DNA from: Bacillus sp. FJAT-50079
Lineage (GTDB): Bacteria; Bacillota; Bacilli; Bacillales; Bacillaceae_C
Assembly (NCBI RefSeq): GCF_018343515.1
Contig: NZ_JAGYPD010000005.1
Coordinates: 1 to 64,000, forward strand
Length of the DNA stretch: 64,000 bases
Direction: 5' to 3'
A program made the translations under genes and the position numbers. The first letter of the stretch is position 1, and each line of letters starts with the position of its first letter. Under the pieces are notes generated by a model, which was not told the origin of the DNA, searched no databases, and was given only the letters and a program-made list of their open reading frames with translations. This document shows positions 21,901-29,306 of this stretch, piece after piece.

Positions 21901-22004
21901 TAGCCAACACAAACAGGCGCTTAATACAGCTTTATGGACATGGGTTAATCATTAATAGTAAACCTAATGTTGGTACAACAGTCTCTTTCAAAATTCCCAA
22001 ATAA
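18990..22004 (+). CDS. Hybrid sensor kinase: 7TMR-DISM, HisKA, receiver and LytS-type kinase
   Basis: 1004 residues. Order: membrane helix (14-33), extracellular carbohydrate-binding-like DISM domain (about 45-200, GEWEFYP), seven-helix DISM membrane block (205-400), HisKA with phospho-His in NTSHELRNPLHG (about 432), HATPase (N box NLIHNAVKYT, DTGIGM, GIGLGL), receiver (about 680-795, SDVMMPNM), then a second kinase of LytS type with QPHFLFN (about 818) and its own ATPase (NAIRHG, DDGVGM). Two complete kinase modules in one chain are unusual. The start is uncertain: the frame is open from 18939 and overlaps the regulator gene; ATG 18990 follows AGAAGGA at a long 13-nt distance. Confidence 0.88.
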   Translation: MNNDKGLSGRKIFLMISLFLLVLSSFRIGWIIYHKPPHQPYVTKGIIDLRNWEFSHNETITLDGEWEFYPEQLLLNPDKSSYEHELQPIPGNWNQSIQYGTYRVKVLLPDHQDQLYGILIRNISSAARIYADGEILTQIGQPTESIDHYKSKLGMYKTVFHSDRNEMEIMIQVANYENPAGGGITSSITFGTEEAINKEASFSMNSQLFVALILVIHSLYAFGLYFIDKNTRRKELIYFALLLIFAAFSIVVDDDKILFTILPVNAIWSQKLLYISFAGTVFFILKFIKEIFQLKSPMFRLLFIIYAILTLSTLVLPFPFVNFIGSCIMLFNAISYSFMFVQILKVIKNGNTDALFIFFANIVNLLNVLWGIAINMNMLKIPFYPIDYLVAIAAFSGFLFKRHIHTTQLNKEYMKELQKVDKMKDEFLANTSHELRNPLHGIINITEMLLQDHEESLTIKNRNNLKLLVRLGKQMAFTLNDLLDITHLHEQKIRLNQENVDLHAVTTGVLDMIRFMTEGKNIELHITIPSSFPFVHADENRLIQILFNLIHNAVKYTNEGSVTIDAKSKNHMAIITVSDTGIGMSEKFQQSIFQRYTQENTDGNGIGLGLNICKQLVELHGGTISVQSAIGQGSIFTFTIPLANMSAKTEVAAASTPEDEKRLFPNTEVSKQNPAYHSNAKILIVDDDPVNLKILTNVLERDYFIGTARNGDEALVQLETNEWDLVVSDVMMPNMSGYQLTEIIRKRFTISELPILLLTARNQLTDIYTGFSVGANDYVAKPMDMLELQARVKALTTLKQSIREQLRMEAAWLQAQIQPHFLFNTLNTIAALGEKDTERMNKLLAAFANYLRKSFDIYNTQSLVSIDDELDLVHSYLFIEKERFGDRVQIKWLINEELDFHLPPLSLQTIAENAIRHGILKRRSGGTICIEIMEHENHYEIVTRDDGVGMDEEKIHKILNEYQSKNRGIGIANTNRRLIQLYGHGLIINSKPNVGTTVSFKIPK

Positions 22005-22008
22005 CGTT

Positions 22009-22044
22009 AATAAACCTGTTGAAAATCTGATCAACAGGTTTATT
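22009..22044. terminator. Bidirectional terminator between the sensor kinase and ygaC
   Basis: Perfect 13-bp stem AATAAACCTGTTG / CAACAGGTTTATT with a 10-nt loop and a T-rich end. It closes both the sensor kinase transcript and the convergent ygaC transcript. Confidence 0.85.
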
Positions 22045-22045
22045 T

Positions 22046-22576
22046 CTAACTCCTATACATTAAAAAGCGCTCGTACCACGTATCGATAAAATCGGGTGAG
22101 AAAGGACCTTTTCTTTGTCTAATCCAGCGGATAAGTTTATCGACATTTCTTTTTAAAATATGATCAATCACATCTGGATAGCCCATTTGCTTCCTGTGAA
22201 ACTCATACTCGTCTTCATCAAGAAGTGTGTGGGTCATGTCAGGATATACCTTTACATCCAAATCGTAATCAATATATTTTAATGCTTCTTGATCATATAC
22301 ATATGGAGAACCAAGATTACAGTAATAATACACCCCGTCTTCTCGAATCATCGCAATAATATTGAACCATAAATCCGTATGGAAATAACAAATTGCTGGT
22401 TCGCGCGTAATCCAAGTTCGTCCGTCGGATTCGGTTACAACCGTCCGATCATTTCCTCCAATGACAAGATGCTTCGTAGCTTTCAACACCTTTGTTTCTT
22501 CCCAAATTCTATGTATATGCCCATCATGTTTATAACTATGAATTTGTATGTCTTTTCCTTCTACGGGAATCCCCAT
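22046..22576 (-). CDS. ygaC: YgaC, DUF402 nucleoside tri-/diphosphate phosphatase family
   Basis: 176 residues, the usual length of UPF0374/Ntdp proteins. Characteristic segments are [40 protein letters not shown] and [12 protein letters not shown], which carry the acidic metal-binding residues. Members such as the Staphylococcus Ntdp hydrolyse nucleoside tri- and diphosphates; that activity is inferred here. Ribosome-binding site AGGGGG lies just upstream of ATG. In B. subtilis it lies directly beside ygaD; here 12 kb separate them. Confidence 0.92.
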   Translation of the reverse strand: MGIPVEGKDIQIHSYKHDGHIHRIWEETKVLKATKHLVIGGNDRTVVTESDGRTWITREPAICYFHTDLWFNIIAMIREDGVYYYCNLGSPYVYDQEALKYIDYDLDVKVYPDMTHTLLDEDEYEFHRKQMGYPDVIDHILKRNVDKLIRWIRQRKGPFSPDFIDTWYERFLMYRS

Positions 22577-22745
22577 CTTTCCCCCTACTTTCTAGACTAA
22601 AAACAATAGCATGATAATATGAATTCATTGAATTATTCATATTATACCGTTTTACAATTCTTTTTAAAACCATTGCGATTTCATTTGGCTCTGATTAGTA
22701 AATTTTTCATTTAATTTTACATTCGAATGAACTGGGTCTGACCAA
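22577..22745. other. AT-rich spacer, nothing recognised
   Basis: The segment between the ygaC start and the repeat array contains only AT-rich sequence; the ygaC promoter should lie here on the minus strand, but no clear -35/-10 pair was identified. Confidence 0.4.
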
Positions 22746-22759
22746 ATGTGCTTCTTACG

Positions 22760-23360
22760 GACTATTGCTGCTACTTTACGAGCCAGTACCGCTATTTTAC
22801 GAGCCGCTTTCACTTATTTACGAGCCAGTACCGCTACTTTACGAGCCACTTTCACTTATTTACGAGCCAGTACCGCTATTTTACATGCCAGTATCGCTAT
22901 TTTACGAGACAGTACCGCTACTTTACAAGCCACTTTCACTTATTTACGAGCCAGTACCGCTATTTTACGAGTCGCTTTCACTTATTTACGAGCCAGTACC
23001 GCTATTTTACGAACCACTTTCACTTATTTACGAGCCAGTACCGCTATTTTACAACCACTTTCACTTATTTACGAGCCAGTACCGCTATTTTACGAGTCGC
23101 TTTCACTTATTTACGAGCCAGTACCGCTACTTTACAAGCCACGTTCACTTATTTACGAGCCAGTACCGCTACTTTACAAGCCACTTTCACTTATTTACGA
23201 GCCAGTACCGCTACTTTACGAGCCACTTTCACTTATTTACGAGCGAGTACCGCTACTTTACGAGCCGCTTTCACTTATTTACGAGCCAGTACCGCTACTT
23301 TACAAGCCACTTTCACTTATTTACAAGCCAGTGCCGCTACTTTACGAGCCAGGCATACTA
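22760..23360 (+). repeat. Array of about thirteen 42-bp tandem repeats
   Basis: The basic unit is 42 bp made of two related 21-bp halves: TTTACGAGCCAGTACCGCTA plus one base, and TTTACGAGCCACTTTCACTTA. About twelve to thirteen units follow without spacers, with scattered substitutions and at least one single-base deletion (near 23050). All three plus-strand frames stay open throughout because the unit is a multiple of three and lacks stop codons, which explains long but meaningless ORFs; no ribosome-binding site precedes any of them. The minus strand is full of TAA and TAG. Not CRISPR (no unique spacers). Confidence 0.9.
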
Positions 23361-23394
23361 CACATGAATAGATTTTGATTCTTTATAAAAATAA

Positions 23395-23438
23395 AAGACA
23401 AGGAGTTCATCCTTTAAAAAGGGTGCACTCCTTGTCTT
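23395..23438 (-). terminator. Terminator downstream of sspE
   Basis: Outer 12-bp stem AAGACAAGGAGT / ACTCCTTGTCTT encloses a smaller CCTTT/AAGGG hairpin. On the minus strand it is followed by TTTTATTTTTAT, a good U-rich tract. Confidence 0.85.
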
Positions 23439-23443
23439 GTGCA

Positions 23444-23650
23444 TTACTGTTGGCCGAAGTTTCCAGAGTTTTTTGCTTTGTTGGCTTCTGCCTGTTGGTT
23501 TTGTTTTCTTACTTGCTGTGCATCTGTTTCGCTTCCGAATTCGGCACCGAAATTACCTTGAGCACCTTGTGCACCGCCAGCTGATTGCGCATTTTGTTGT
23601 CTCACTTCATTAATGTTTGTTCCAGCTTGAGTTTTATTCGCTTTTTTCAT
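23444..23650 (-). CDS. sspE: Gamma-type small acid-soluble spore protein
   Basis: 68 residues, rich in Gln, Asn, Ala and Gly, with no Cys or Trp. It starts MKKANKTQAGTN, like SspE, and contains FGAEFGSETD, the germination protease cleavage site. It serves as an amino-acid store in the spore core that is degraded on germination. Only one cleavage-site repeat is seen, so it is shorter than the 84-residue B. subtilis SspE. ATG 23650 has GGAGGTGAGAG upstream; an earlier in-frame start is ignored. Position next to fabL matches B. subtilis. Confidence 0.93.
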   Translation of the reverse strand: MKKANKTQAGTNINEVRQQNAQSAGGAQGAQGNFGAEFGSETDAQQVRKQNQQAEANKAKNSGNFGQQ

Positions 23651-23718
23651 TTCTCTCACCTCCACGTTTGTTAATGTAACCAAACGTAGAGAATGTTATC
23701 CAAACTTTTTTTTACTTT

Positions 23719-24492
<774 letters not shown>

Positions 24493-24599
24493 CTATATTT
24501 TATCGTTGAATGAGTGATTGAGCAATTATGAATACTCTCCTACCGAACGTCTATTCCGACAGCAAGGCTTTCGAAATTTAATAAACAACATTCATAATC

Positions 24600-25718
24600 C
24601 TAATGGCGAGCATTTTCTGTCACGTTTAATAAATATTGCTCCTTATATGCCTTCCATATTTTTTGGTGTGAAACAGGAAAAGCGAATTGCTCTAGTTCCT
24701 CTTTTGTAACAAGTCGAAATTCTTCAGCTAACTCAAAAGGAGTAAGCAGTTGACCTGCATACGCATGGATCGTCCATGTTAAATGTGAAAAAACGTGGTC
24801 AACCCTTACAAAAGAGCCATTCTCTAATTGAACCTCTGCTTCTATATTCTCACGTAAAAAGGAGTGCAAAGCTGATTTTTTCATTTCATATTCGCCTGTT
24901 TCTTCATAATGGGGGAACTCCCATAAATTTGCCAACAATCCTTTATCTGGACGTTTTTGGATAAGATATTGTCCCTTGTCATTTTTTAATACGGCCGCTA
25001 ATCGGTTTTCATGTCGTGTTTTCGTCTTTTTCGTTTTCACAGGTAATTCATTTTGCATCCCTTCAGCAAATGCTGCACAATGTTCTTGAACAGGGCAAAG
25101 TAGACATGACGGGGATGTTGGCGTACAAATAAGTGCCCCGAGCTCCATTAACGCTTGATTAAAATACGATGGATTTTCTCGAAAAATGAGGACACGGACT
25201 GCATGTTCAAATAATTTTCTCGTCGAAGCTTTGGCTATATCGTCCTTCATTAATAAAATTCGAGAAAGGACACGCATAACGTTGCCATCAACAGCAGGCT
25301 CAGGCAATCCATAAGCGATGCTTAAGACGGCTCCAGCTGTATACGGTCCAACACCTTTTAACTTTGAAATTTCTTCTGGTGTATTTGGAACGCGACCGCC
25401 ATATTCTTCGACTACTTCCTTTACGGCCGAATGAAGATTTCTTACCCGTGAATAATAGCCAAGCCCTTCCCATATTTTTAAGACGGATTCGTCATCTGCA
25501 GCAGCGAAATCCGCTAATGTCGGAAACTTTTTTAGAAAACGTTCATAATAGGGTATAACCGTATCAACTCTTGTTTGTTGAAGCATAATTTCTGAAACCC
25601 ATACTTTATATGGATCTGAATCTTTTCGCCATGGCAAATCACGTTGTTCTCTCGTGAACCAACTGACCAAATCATGTTGAAATTGTTGAATATTTATATT
25701 TGCTAAAGTATCTTTCAT
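24600..25718 (-). CDS. mutY: Adenine DNA glycosylase MutY
   Basis: 372 residues. Removes adenine mispaired with 8-oxoguanine. Catalytic Glu in [13 protein letters not shown], helix-hairpin-helix [18 protein letters not shown], catalytic Asp in AVDGNVMRV, and the iron-sulphur cluster ligands C-x6-C-x2-C-x5-C ([17 protein letters not shown]). The C-terminal third is the NUDIX-like domain that recognises oxoguanine, with the FSHLTW motif. Divergent from yfhP, as in B. subtilis (yfhQ). About 130 bp without a gene separate it from fabL; the small yfhS of B. subtilis is not evident there. Confidence 0.96.
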   Translation of the reverse strand: MKDTLANINIQQFQHDLVSWFTREQRDLPWRKDSDPYKVWVSEIMLQQTRVDTVIPYYERFLKKFPTLADFAAADDESVLKIWEGLGYYSRVRNLHSAVKEVVEEYGGRVPNTPEEISKLKGVGPYTAGAVLSIAYGLPEPAVDGNVMRVLSRILLMKDDIAKASTRKLFEHAVRVLIFRENPSYFNQALMELGALICTPTSPSCLLCPVQEHCAAFAEGMQNELPVKTKKTKTRHENRLAAVLKNDKGQYLIQKRPDKGLLANLWEFPHYEETGEYEMKKSALHSFLRENIEAEVQLENGSFVRVDHVFSHLTWTIHAYAGQLLTPFELAEEFRLVTKEELEQFAFPVSHQKIWKAYKEQYLLNVTENARH

Positions 25719-25829
25719 TTTGATAACTCCTACATGTTACTTATAATTGATTTTAGGGAATAAATAATTATAACTCTTATTTATTTGGAAATGATAATCC
25801 CGATATCCCTGCTCAGAGGAGGATTTATT

Positions 25830-26813
25830 TTGGATACAGCTACACATATTGCAATGGGTGTCGCGATAGGAGGGTTAGCAACGCTAGATCCCGTCGTTGC
25901 CGAAACAACGGTCAATACGACTAGTGTTTTTGTAGCAGCTGTTATTGGCTCACAAATACCCGATATTGATACGTTTTTAAAACTTAGAAATAATGCCGTT
26001 TATATACGGAATCATCGCGGAATCACCCACTCTATTCCCGCTGTGCTTATTTGGCCGATTGTTGTCACTGCTTTGGTTGGACTTTTTTATCCCGAAGCCA
26101 ATCGATTACATTTATGGTTATGGTCCTTTTTAGCTGTCTTTTTACACGTTTTTGTCGATATTTTTAATGCTTACGGTACACAAGCATTACGCCCTTTTTC
26201 AGCAAGATGGGTAGCTATCGGAACGATCAACACATTTGACCCGATTATTTTTGGTATGCATATTCTCGGCATCGTCATTTGGATGTTTGGTGCACACCCT
26301 GGCTATACATTTCTCATTATGTATATCATAATCATCTTTTACTACTTGCTTAGAGCGATCATGCAGCAAACCGTTCGCTCTGCTGTCTTAAAAACAATTG
26401 GCGATGCAAAGGAAATTATCATTGCGCCAACGATGAATTTTAATCAATGGCGACTCGCCGTAATTTCAGACGAATATTTCTATGTTGGACGCGCATTTAA
26501 ACGCTCGATTACGATTTTTGATAAATTTAAACGTATCCCTGTACCAAGTACGCCAATTATTGAAGCTGCGAAAAAAGATCCAAATATTTCCGCCTTCTTA
26601 TCCTTCTCTCCGATTTATCGTTGGGAAGTTGGCGAGTTCGATCATTATTATGAAGTTCGCTTTATTGATTTACGGTACCGTAGTAATGGCCATTATCCCT
26701 TTGTAGCGATCGTTCAATTAAATAACGATTTGGAAATTATCGCTTCATATACGGGTTGGATTTTTAGCGAAGAAAAATTAAGAAAAAAACTTAATATTGT
26801 CATTGATCAATAA
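25830..26813 (+). CDS. yfhP: YfhP, YdjM-type membrane metal-dependent hydrolase
   Basis: 327 residues. TTG 25830 is the start because AGGAGG lies 7 nt upstream; an upstream ATG would read through it. The N-terminal half is a membrane domain (about four helices) with the YdjM motifs HIAMGVAIGGL, QIPDIDTF and NHRGITHS, giving the His/Asp residues for a metal site; the C-terminal half is soluble. B. subtilis YfhP has been reported to act negatively on expression of the neighbouring yfhQ(mutY)-fabL-sspE genes; whether that holds here is not known. Confidence 0.9.
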   Translation: MDTATHIAMGVAIGGLATLDPVVAETTVNTTSVFVAAVIGSQIPDIDTFLKLRNNAVYIRNHRGITHSIPAVLIWPIVVTALVGLFYPEANRLHLWLWSFLAVFLHVFVDIFNAYGTQALRPFSARWVAIGTINTFDPIIFGMHILGIVIWMFGAHPGYTFLIMYIIIIFYYLLRAIMQQTVRSAVLKTIGDAKEIIIAPTMNFNQWRLAVISDEYFYVGRAFKRSITIFDKFKRIPVPSTPIIEAAKKDPNISAFLSFSPIYRWEVGEFDHYYEVRFIDLRYRSNGHYPFVAIVQLNNDLEIIASYTGWIFSEEKLRKKLNIVIDQ

Positions 26814-26815
26814 GG

Positions 26816-26848
26816 ATGCAGCCTAGCTATAACTAGGCTGCATATTTT
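26816..26848. terminator. Bidirectional terminator between yfhP and yfhJ
   Basis: Perfect 11-bp stem ATGCAGCCTAG / CTAGGCTGCAT with a 6-nt loop followed by ATTTTAA, placed between the ends of two convergent genes. Confidence 0.85.
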
Positions 26849-27116
26849 AATGCATTAAATCATGATCATCATTTAACATATGTGCGTATTTCGGATTAAT
26901 CGCTGCAAATTCGTGGAGACGACTCCCATAATGATCGATCCATGAACGGACAACTTTATGAGCCATTTCATGCCCGCGATATTTTCTTCCCGCTTTTGCG
27001 TACGTTGTTTCAAAATCCTCCCAAAGCAATTCTACCCATGTTCTTGCTCTCGCGGCAGATAAATGGGAGTTTTTAGAAAGTAAATAGTTCGCTAATTGCT
27101 CATGATAATCATTCAT
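26847..27116 (-). CDS. yfhJ: YfhJ, WVELL family protein
   Basis: 89 residues. Contains TWVELLWEDFETTYAKAGRKYRG, the WVELL signature of the small YfhJ family found in spore-forming Bacillaceae. No membrane segment or catalytic motif is seen. The function is unknown. Divergent from sspK, as in B. subtilis. Ribosome-binding site AGGAGAAATT is visible upstream of ATG 27116. Confidence 0.9.
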   Translation of the reverse strand: MNDYHEQLANYLLSKNSHLSAARARTWVELLWEDFETTYAKAGRKYRGHEMAHKVVRSWIDHYGSRLHEFAAINPKYAHMLNDDHDLMH

Positions 27117-27134
27117 GCGAATTTCTCCTTTTTC

Positions 27135-27164
27135 TCATAAAAATACGTTTAAATATCCATAATA
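27135..27164 (+). promoter_or_regulatory. Putative sigma-G type promoter for sspK
   Basis: TCATA (27135-27139), 18-bp spacer, CATAATA (27158-27164). The published sigma-G pattern is G-n-ATA at -35 and CATnnTA at -10; only the first G is missing. It lies 50 bp upstream of a spore-protein gene. A short hairpin (CATGCGGA / TCCGCATG, about 27169-27193) sits in the leader. Confidence 0.5.
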
Positions 27165-27213
27165 AAAGCATGCGGAGTTTTTATTCCGCATGACGTGAAA
27201 GGGGGCTAGCATA

Positions 27214-27384
27214 ATGCGCAATAAAGCAAAAGACTTTCCTTATGGCAATGAGAATAAATTCGAGGGTGAGCCTCGTGCAAAAGCAGAATATGCCTCAAAG
27301 CGAGCGGATGGTACGATTAATACACATCCACAGGAAAGAATGCGCGCTTCTGGTGCTAGAGAAGATGACGAATACAACGAATAA
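27214..27384 (+). CDS. sspK: Small acid-soluble spore protein K
   Basis: 56 residues. It starts [20 protein letters not shown] and contains [19 protein letters not shown], collinear with SspK of B. subtilis; the extra acidic tail EDDEYNE is a few residues longer. Minor spore-core protein made in the forespore. Ribosome-binding site AAAGGGGGC lies 6 nt upstream. Followed after 12 nt by another small gene, probably on the same transcript. Confidence 0.95.
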   Translation: MRNKAKDFPYGNENKFEGEPRAKAEYASKRADGTINTHPQERMRASGAREDDEYNE

Positions 27385-27396
27385 AGGGGAATCGTT

Positions 27397-27558
27397 ATGA
27401 CTAAACAAGACAACTCACATGTTAATCGTCAATTAAGCCCTTTTAACCGCGGCTGGTACAATCCTAAAAAAGTTCATACACAAGTAAATGGACATACCGA
27501 TCTTTCGGTTGATTCGATCATTTTGCAAAACGATGTCGTAAAGCGTCAAAAAAGATAA
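27397..27558 (+). CDS. YpzG-like small protein
   Basis: 53 residues, strongly basic. The core PFNRGWYNPKKVHTQVNGHT resembles the P-x-N-P-K-x-A-x-x-Q-V-N-G-x-T pattern of the small YpzG family of Bacillus. AAAGGGGAATCGTT precedes the ATG. It is 12 nt downstream of sspK and is followed by a terminator, so the two form a short forespore-type operon by inference. Function unknown. Confidence 0.8.
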   Translation: MTKQDNSHVNRQLSPFNRGWYNPKKVHTQVNGHTDLSVDSIILQNDVVKRQKR

Positions 27559-27569
27559 TATTATTGGTA

Positions 27570-27600
27570 ACAGCGGGTGTTGTTTCCCGCTGTACTTTAT
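27570..27600. terminator. Terminator between the ypzG-like gene and yfhH
   Basis: Stem ACAGCGGG (27570-27577) / CCCGCTGT (27586-27593) followed by ACTTTATTTT. It lies between convergent genes. Confidence 0.8.
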
Positions 27601-27911
27601 TTTAATAATGAAATGGGAAGTGCCTCTTGCTTTCCCGATCCGTTTAACCGGTAGCCCCAGGCAAAAACTCCATTCATATAATCAATTTTAAAATACGTGC
27701 CAGGCGCACCATCAATCGCGTAAATTTCACCAGGTTTAAAATCAGCGGGATTTAATAAATACGCCTTTGCCATCGTCGCCTTCCGCTCCATTACGGCGAA
27801 TTCATTTACAATTCCGAGCTGTTCAGCCTTCCGCGCTTTTTCTTTTGCCGTAGCAATGACCTGTTTTAATTCTGCTTCCGTCATCTGACTATATCTTTTT
27901 TCATGTTCCAT
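27597..27911 (-). CDS. yfhH: YfhH family protein (DUF1811)
   Basis: 104 residues: a charged helical N-terminus (KRYSQMTEAELKQVIATAKEKARKAEQ) and a small C-terminal beta part with YFKIDYMNGVFAWGYR. It corresponds to YfhH of Bacillus, function unknown. ATG 27911 lies one base past the recX stop codon, with GAGGG 10 nt upstream inside recX, so translation is probably coupled. An upstream start giving five more residues would overlap recX. Confidence 0.92.
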   Translation of the reverse strand: MEHEKRYSQMTEAELKQVIATAKEKARKAEQLGIVNEFAVMERKATMAKAYLLNPADFKPGEIYAIDGAPGTYFKIDYMNGVFAWGYRLNGSGKQEALPISLLK

Positions 27912-27912
27912 T

Positions 27913-28716
27913 TCAACAGCCCTCATTTTCCTTTTCTTGTAAAAAACGATCGATTAATTCAATGGAAAAGCCTTTTCTAAATAAACTTTGCTTCATTTTT
28001 TGCTCATATTCATAACCTGAAAAATTGTGAAATCTGCGGTGCGCCTTCTCACCCTGAATGAGCATTGCTTTCCACTCTTCATCATCATCTTTTTCATATT
28101 CGACTTCTTCCATAGCTATTGAAATAATATGGAAAGGAAACCCTTTTGTAAGTAAAAATTGTTCAATTTTTTGTTTAACGATTCTTTCAGCCAAACTGCT
28201 GTTTTTCTTCGCCACCTTATTACCGAGCTGAATGGCATCATCGATTTGCTGTTCTTCATTATAAAAACTTAATGCTTCATCAATAAATTGATCTTCTACA
28301 CCTTTTTGTTTTAATTCCTTTTTGATGGTCCCTGGCCCTTTTTTACCGCCATTTACTTGCGTGCGCACATATGCAGCAGCAAATTCGAGATCATCGATGT
28401 ATTTTTGCTCATTCAATTTATGCAATACTGCTTGAATAACTGGCTCTTCCCATTCCTTTTTCTTTAAATATGTACGAATTTCAGCTTCAGAGCGCATCCG
28501 AAACGATAAAAAGTAAATGGCCGCATTTAACGCTTTGCGAATTTCATCCTCATATTGCATTTGAGTGATTTCAAGTTCTGTCACTTCCTTGCCTTTACGA
28601 AGCCGAAAACGAATCAACACTTCCTCGTCAACGCCAAATGCAAATTTTTCATCAATAAAAACATTATATCGATCCGTACTATTTTTTTGCGTTGATACTT
28701 TCGTGATGATTGGCAT
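27913..28716 (-). CDS. recX: Regulatory protein RecX
   Basis: 267 residues. RecX binds RecA filaments and damps recombination. It shows the three-helix tandem repeats: AAIYFLSFRMRSEAEIRTYL, KLNEQKYIDDLEFAAAYVR, KKGPGTIKKELKQKGV and the later KQSLFRKGFSIELIDRF. Bacillus RecX proteins are of this longer type (about 265). ATG 28716 is chosen because AAAGGA lies 8 nt upstream; ATGs three and two codons earlier are too close to it. It is first in the recX-yfhH operon. Confidence 0.94.
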   Translation of the reverse strand: MPIITKVSTQKNSTDRYNVFIDEKFAFGVDEEVLIRFRLRKGKEVTELEITQMQYEDEIRKALNAAIYFLSFRMRSEAEIRTYLKKKEWEEPVIQAVLHKLNEQKYIDDLEFAAAYVRTQVNGGKKGPGTIKKELKQKGVEDQFIDEALSFYNEEQQIDDAIQLGNKVAKKNSSLAERIVKQKIEQFLLTKGFPFHIISIAMEEVEYEKDDDEEWKAMLIQGEKAHRRFHNFSGYEYEQKMKQSLFRKGFSIELIDRFLQEKENEGC

Positions 28717-28885
28717 GTACATCATCCTTTATTAAAAACATATTATATCTATTTTAACATAAAGTGAAACTTCAATCAGTATGGACCGGCTTTTACAAAC
28801 AATCGAAACTACTGTCCGTTAAGTGTATGTTTACCACGCTGTTCGGCAAAAATGAAGGATGAGTAAAAACGAAGGAGTGAAATAA

Positions 28886-29011
28886 ATGGGCAAGCGGAAA
28901 GATTTGAAAGTAAAAACGAATTTAACGAATACCCAAGAAGTGTTGTACTCCAAAGAATTTCGAGAAGCAAACAGAGCCGGTGGCTTTACGGAGCATGGAC
29001 GTAGGAGATGA
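28886..29011 (+). CDS. yfhE: YfhE family small protein
   Basis: 41 residues, basic. Contains QEVLYSKEFREANRAGGFTEHG, the signature of the YfhE family in spore formers. GAAGGAGTGAAATAA precedes the ATG. Followed 4 nt later by yfhD, with the same order as in B. subtilis read backward. Function unknown. Confidence 0.85.
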   Translation: MGKRKDLKVKTNLTNTQEVLYSKEFREANRAGGFTEHGRRR

Positions 29012-29015
29012 GTAG

Positions 29016-29171
29016 ATGAAGTCTGAAAAAGCTGGAAACAGAAAAGCAAATATTAAAAATAGAGCATCCGATGGGATCGATGTGGAATTTTCAGAGCAAT
29101 CGGCTGATCACGATGATCTCGAGGCAATTGCAAGAATGAAGGCAGCCGACAGACGTGCGAAAAGAAAATAA
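29016..29171 (+). CDS. yfhD: YfhD family small protein
   Basis: 51 residues, hydrophilic. Contains DGIDVEFSEQSADHDDLEAI and ARMKAADRRA, the core of the YfhD family. GTAGGAGATGAGTAG precedes the ATG, and the gene starts 4 nt after the yfhE stop. A strong terminator follows. Function unknown. Confidence 0.85.
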   Translation: MKSEKAGNRKANIKNRASDGIDVEFSEQSADHDDLEAIARMKAADRRAKRK

Positions 29172-29177
29172 TAAACA

Positions 29178-29207
29178 ACGGGAGCGCTGTCGCCTCCCGT
29201 TTTTTTA
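29178..29207 (+). terminator. Terminator downstream of yfhD
   Basis: Stem ACGGGAG (29178-29184) / CTCCCGT (29194-29200) followed by TTTTTT. Confidence 0.88.
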
Positions 29208-29306
29208 ATCGAATAACAAAAATTGATCACTTTAACATAGCCTATCGACGTGCTTTTCGATATGATATCAATACAAAGAACATATTCACTTATATAGGAG
29301 CTGTAC

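Noticed and set aside
22760-23360. CRISPR array
   Set aside because: The repeats follow each other directly, with no unique spacers, and no cas gene is present.
22746-23378. Three overlapping plus-strand ORFs of 200-210 codons
   Set aside because: They come from the stop-free 42-bp repeat; all frames are equally open, none has a ribosome-binding site, and the translations are simple repeats.
24518-24709. Plus-strand ORF of 63 codons between fabL and mutY
   Set aside because: No ribosome-binding site and it overlaps the 3' end of mutY on the other strand.
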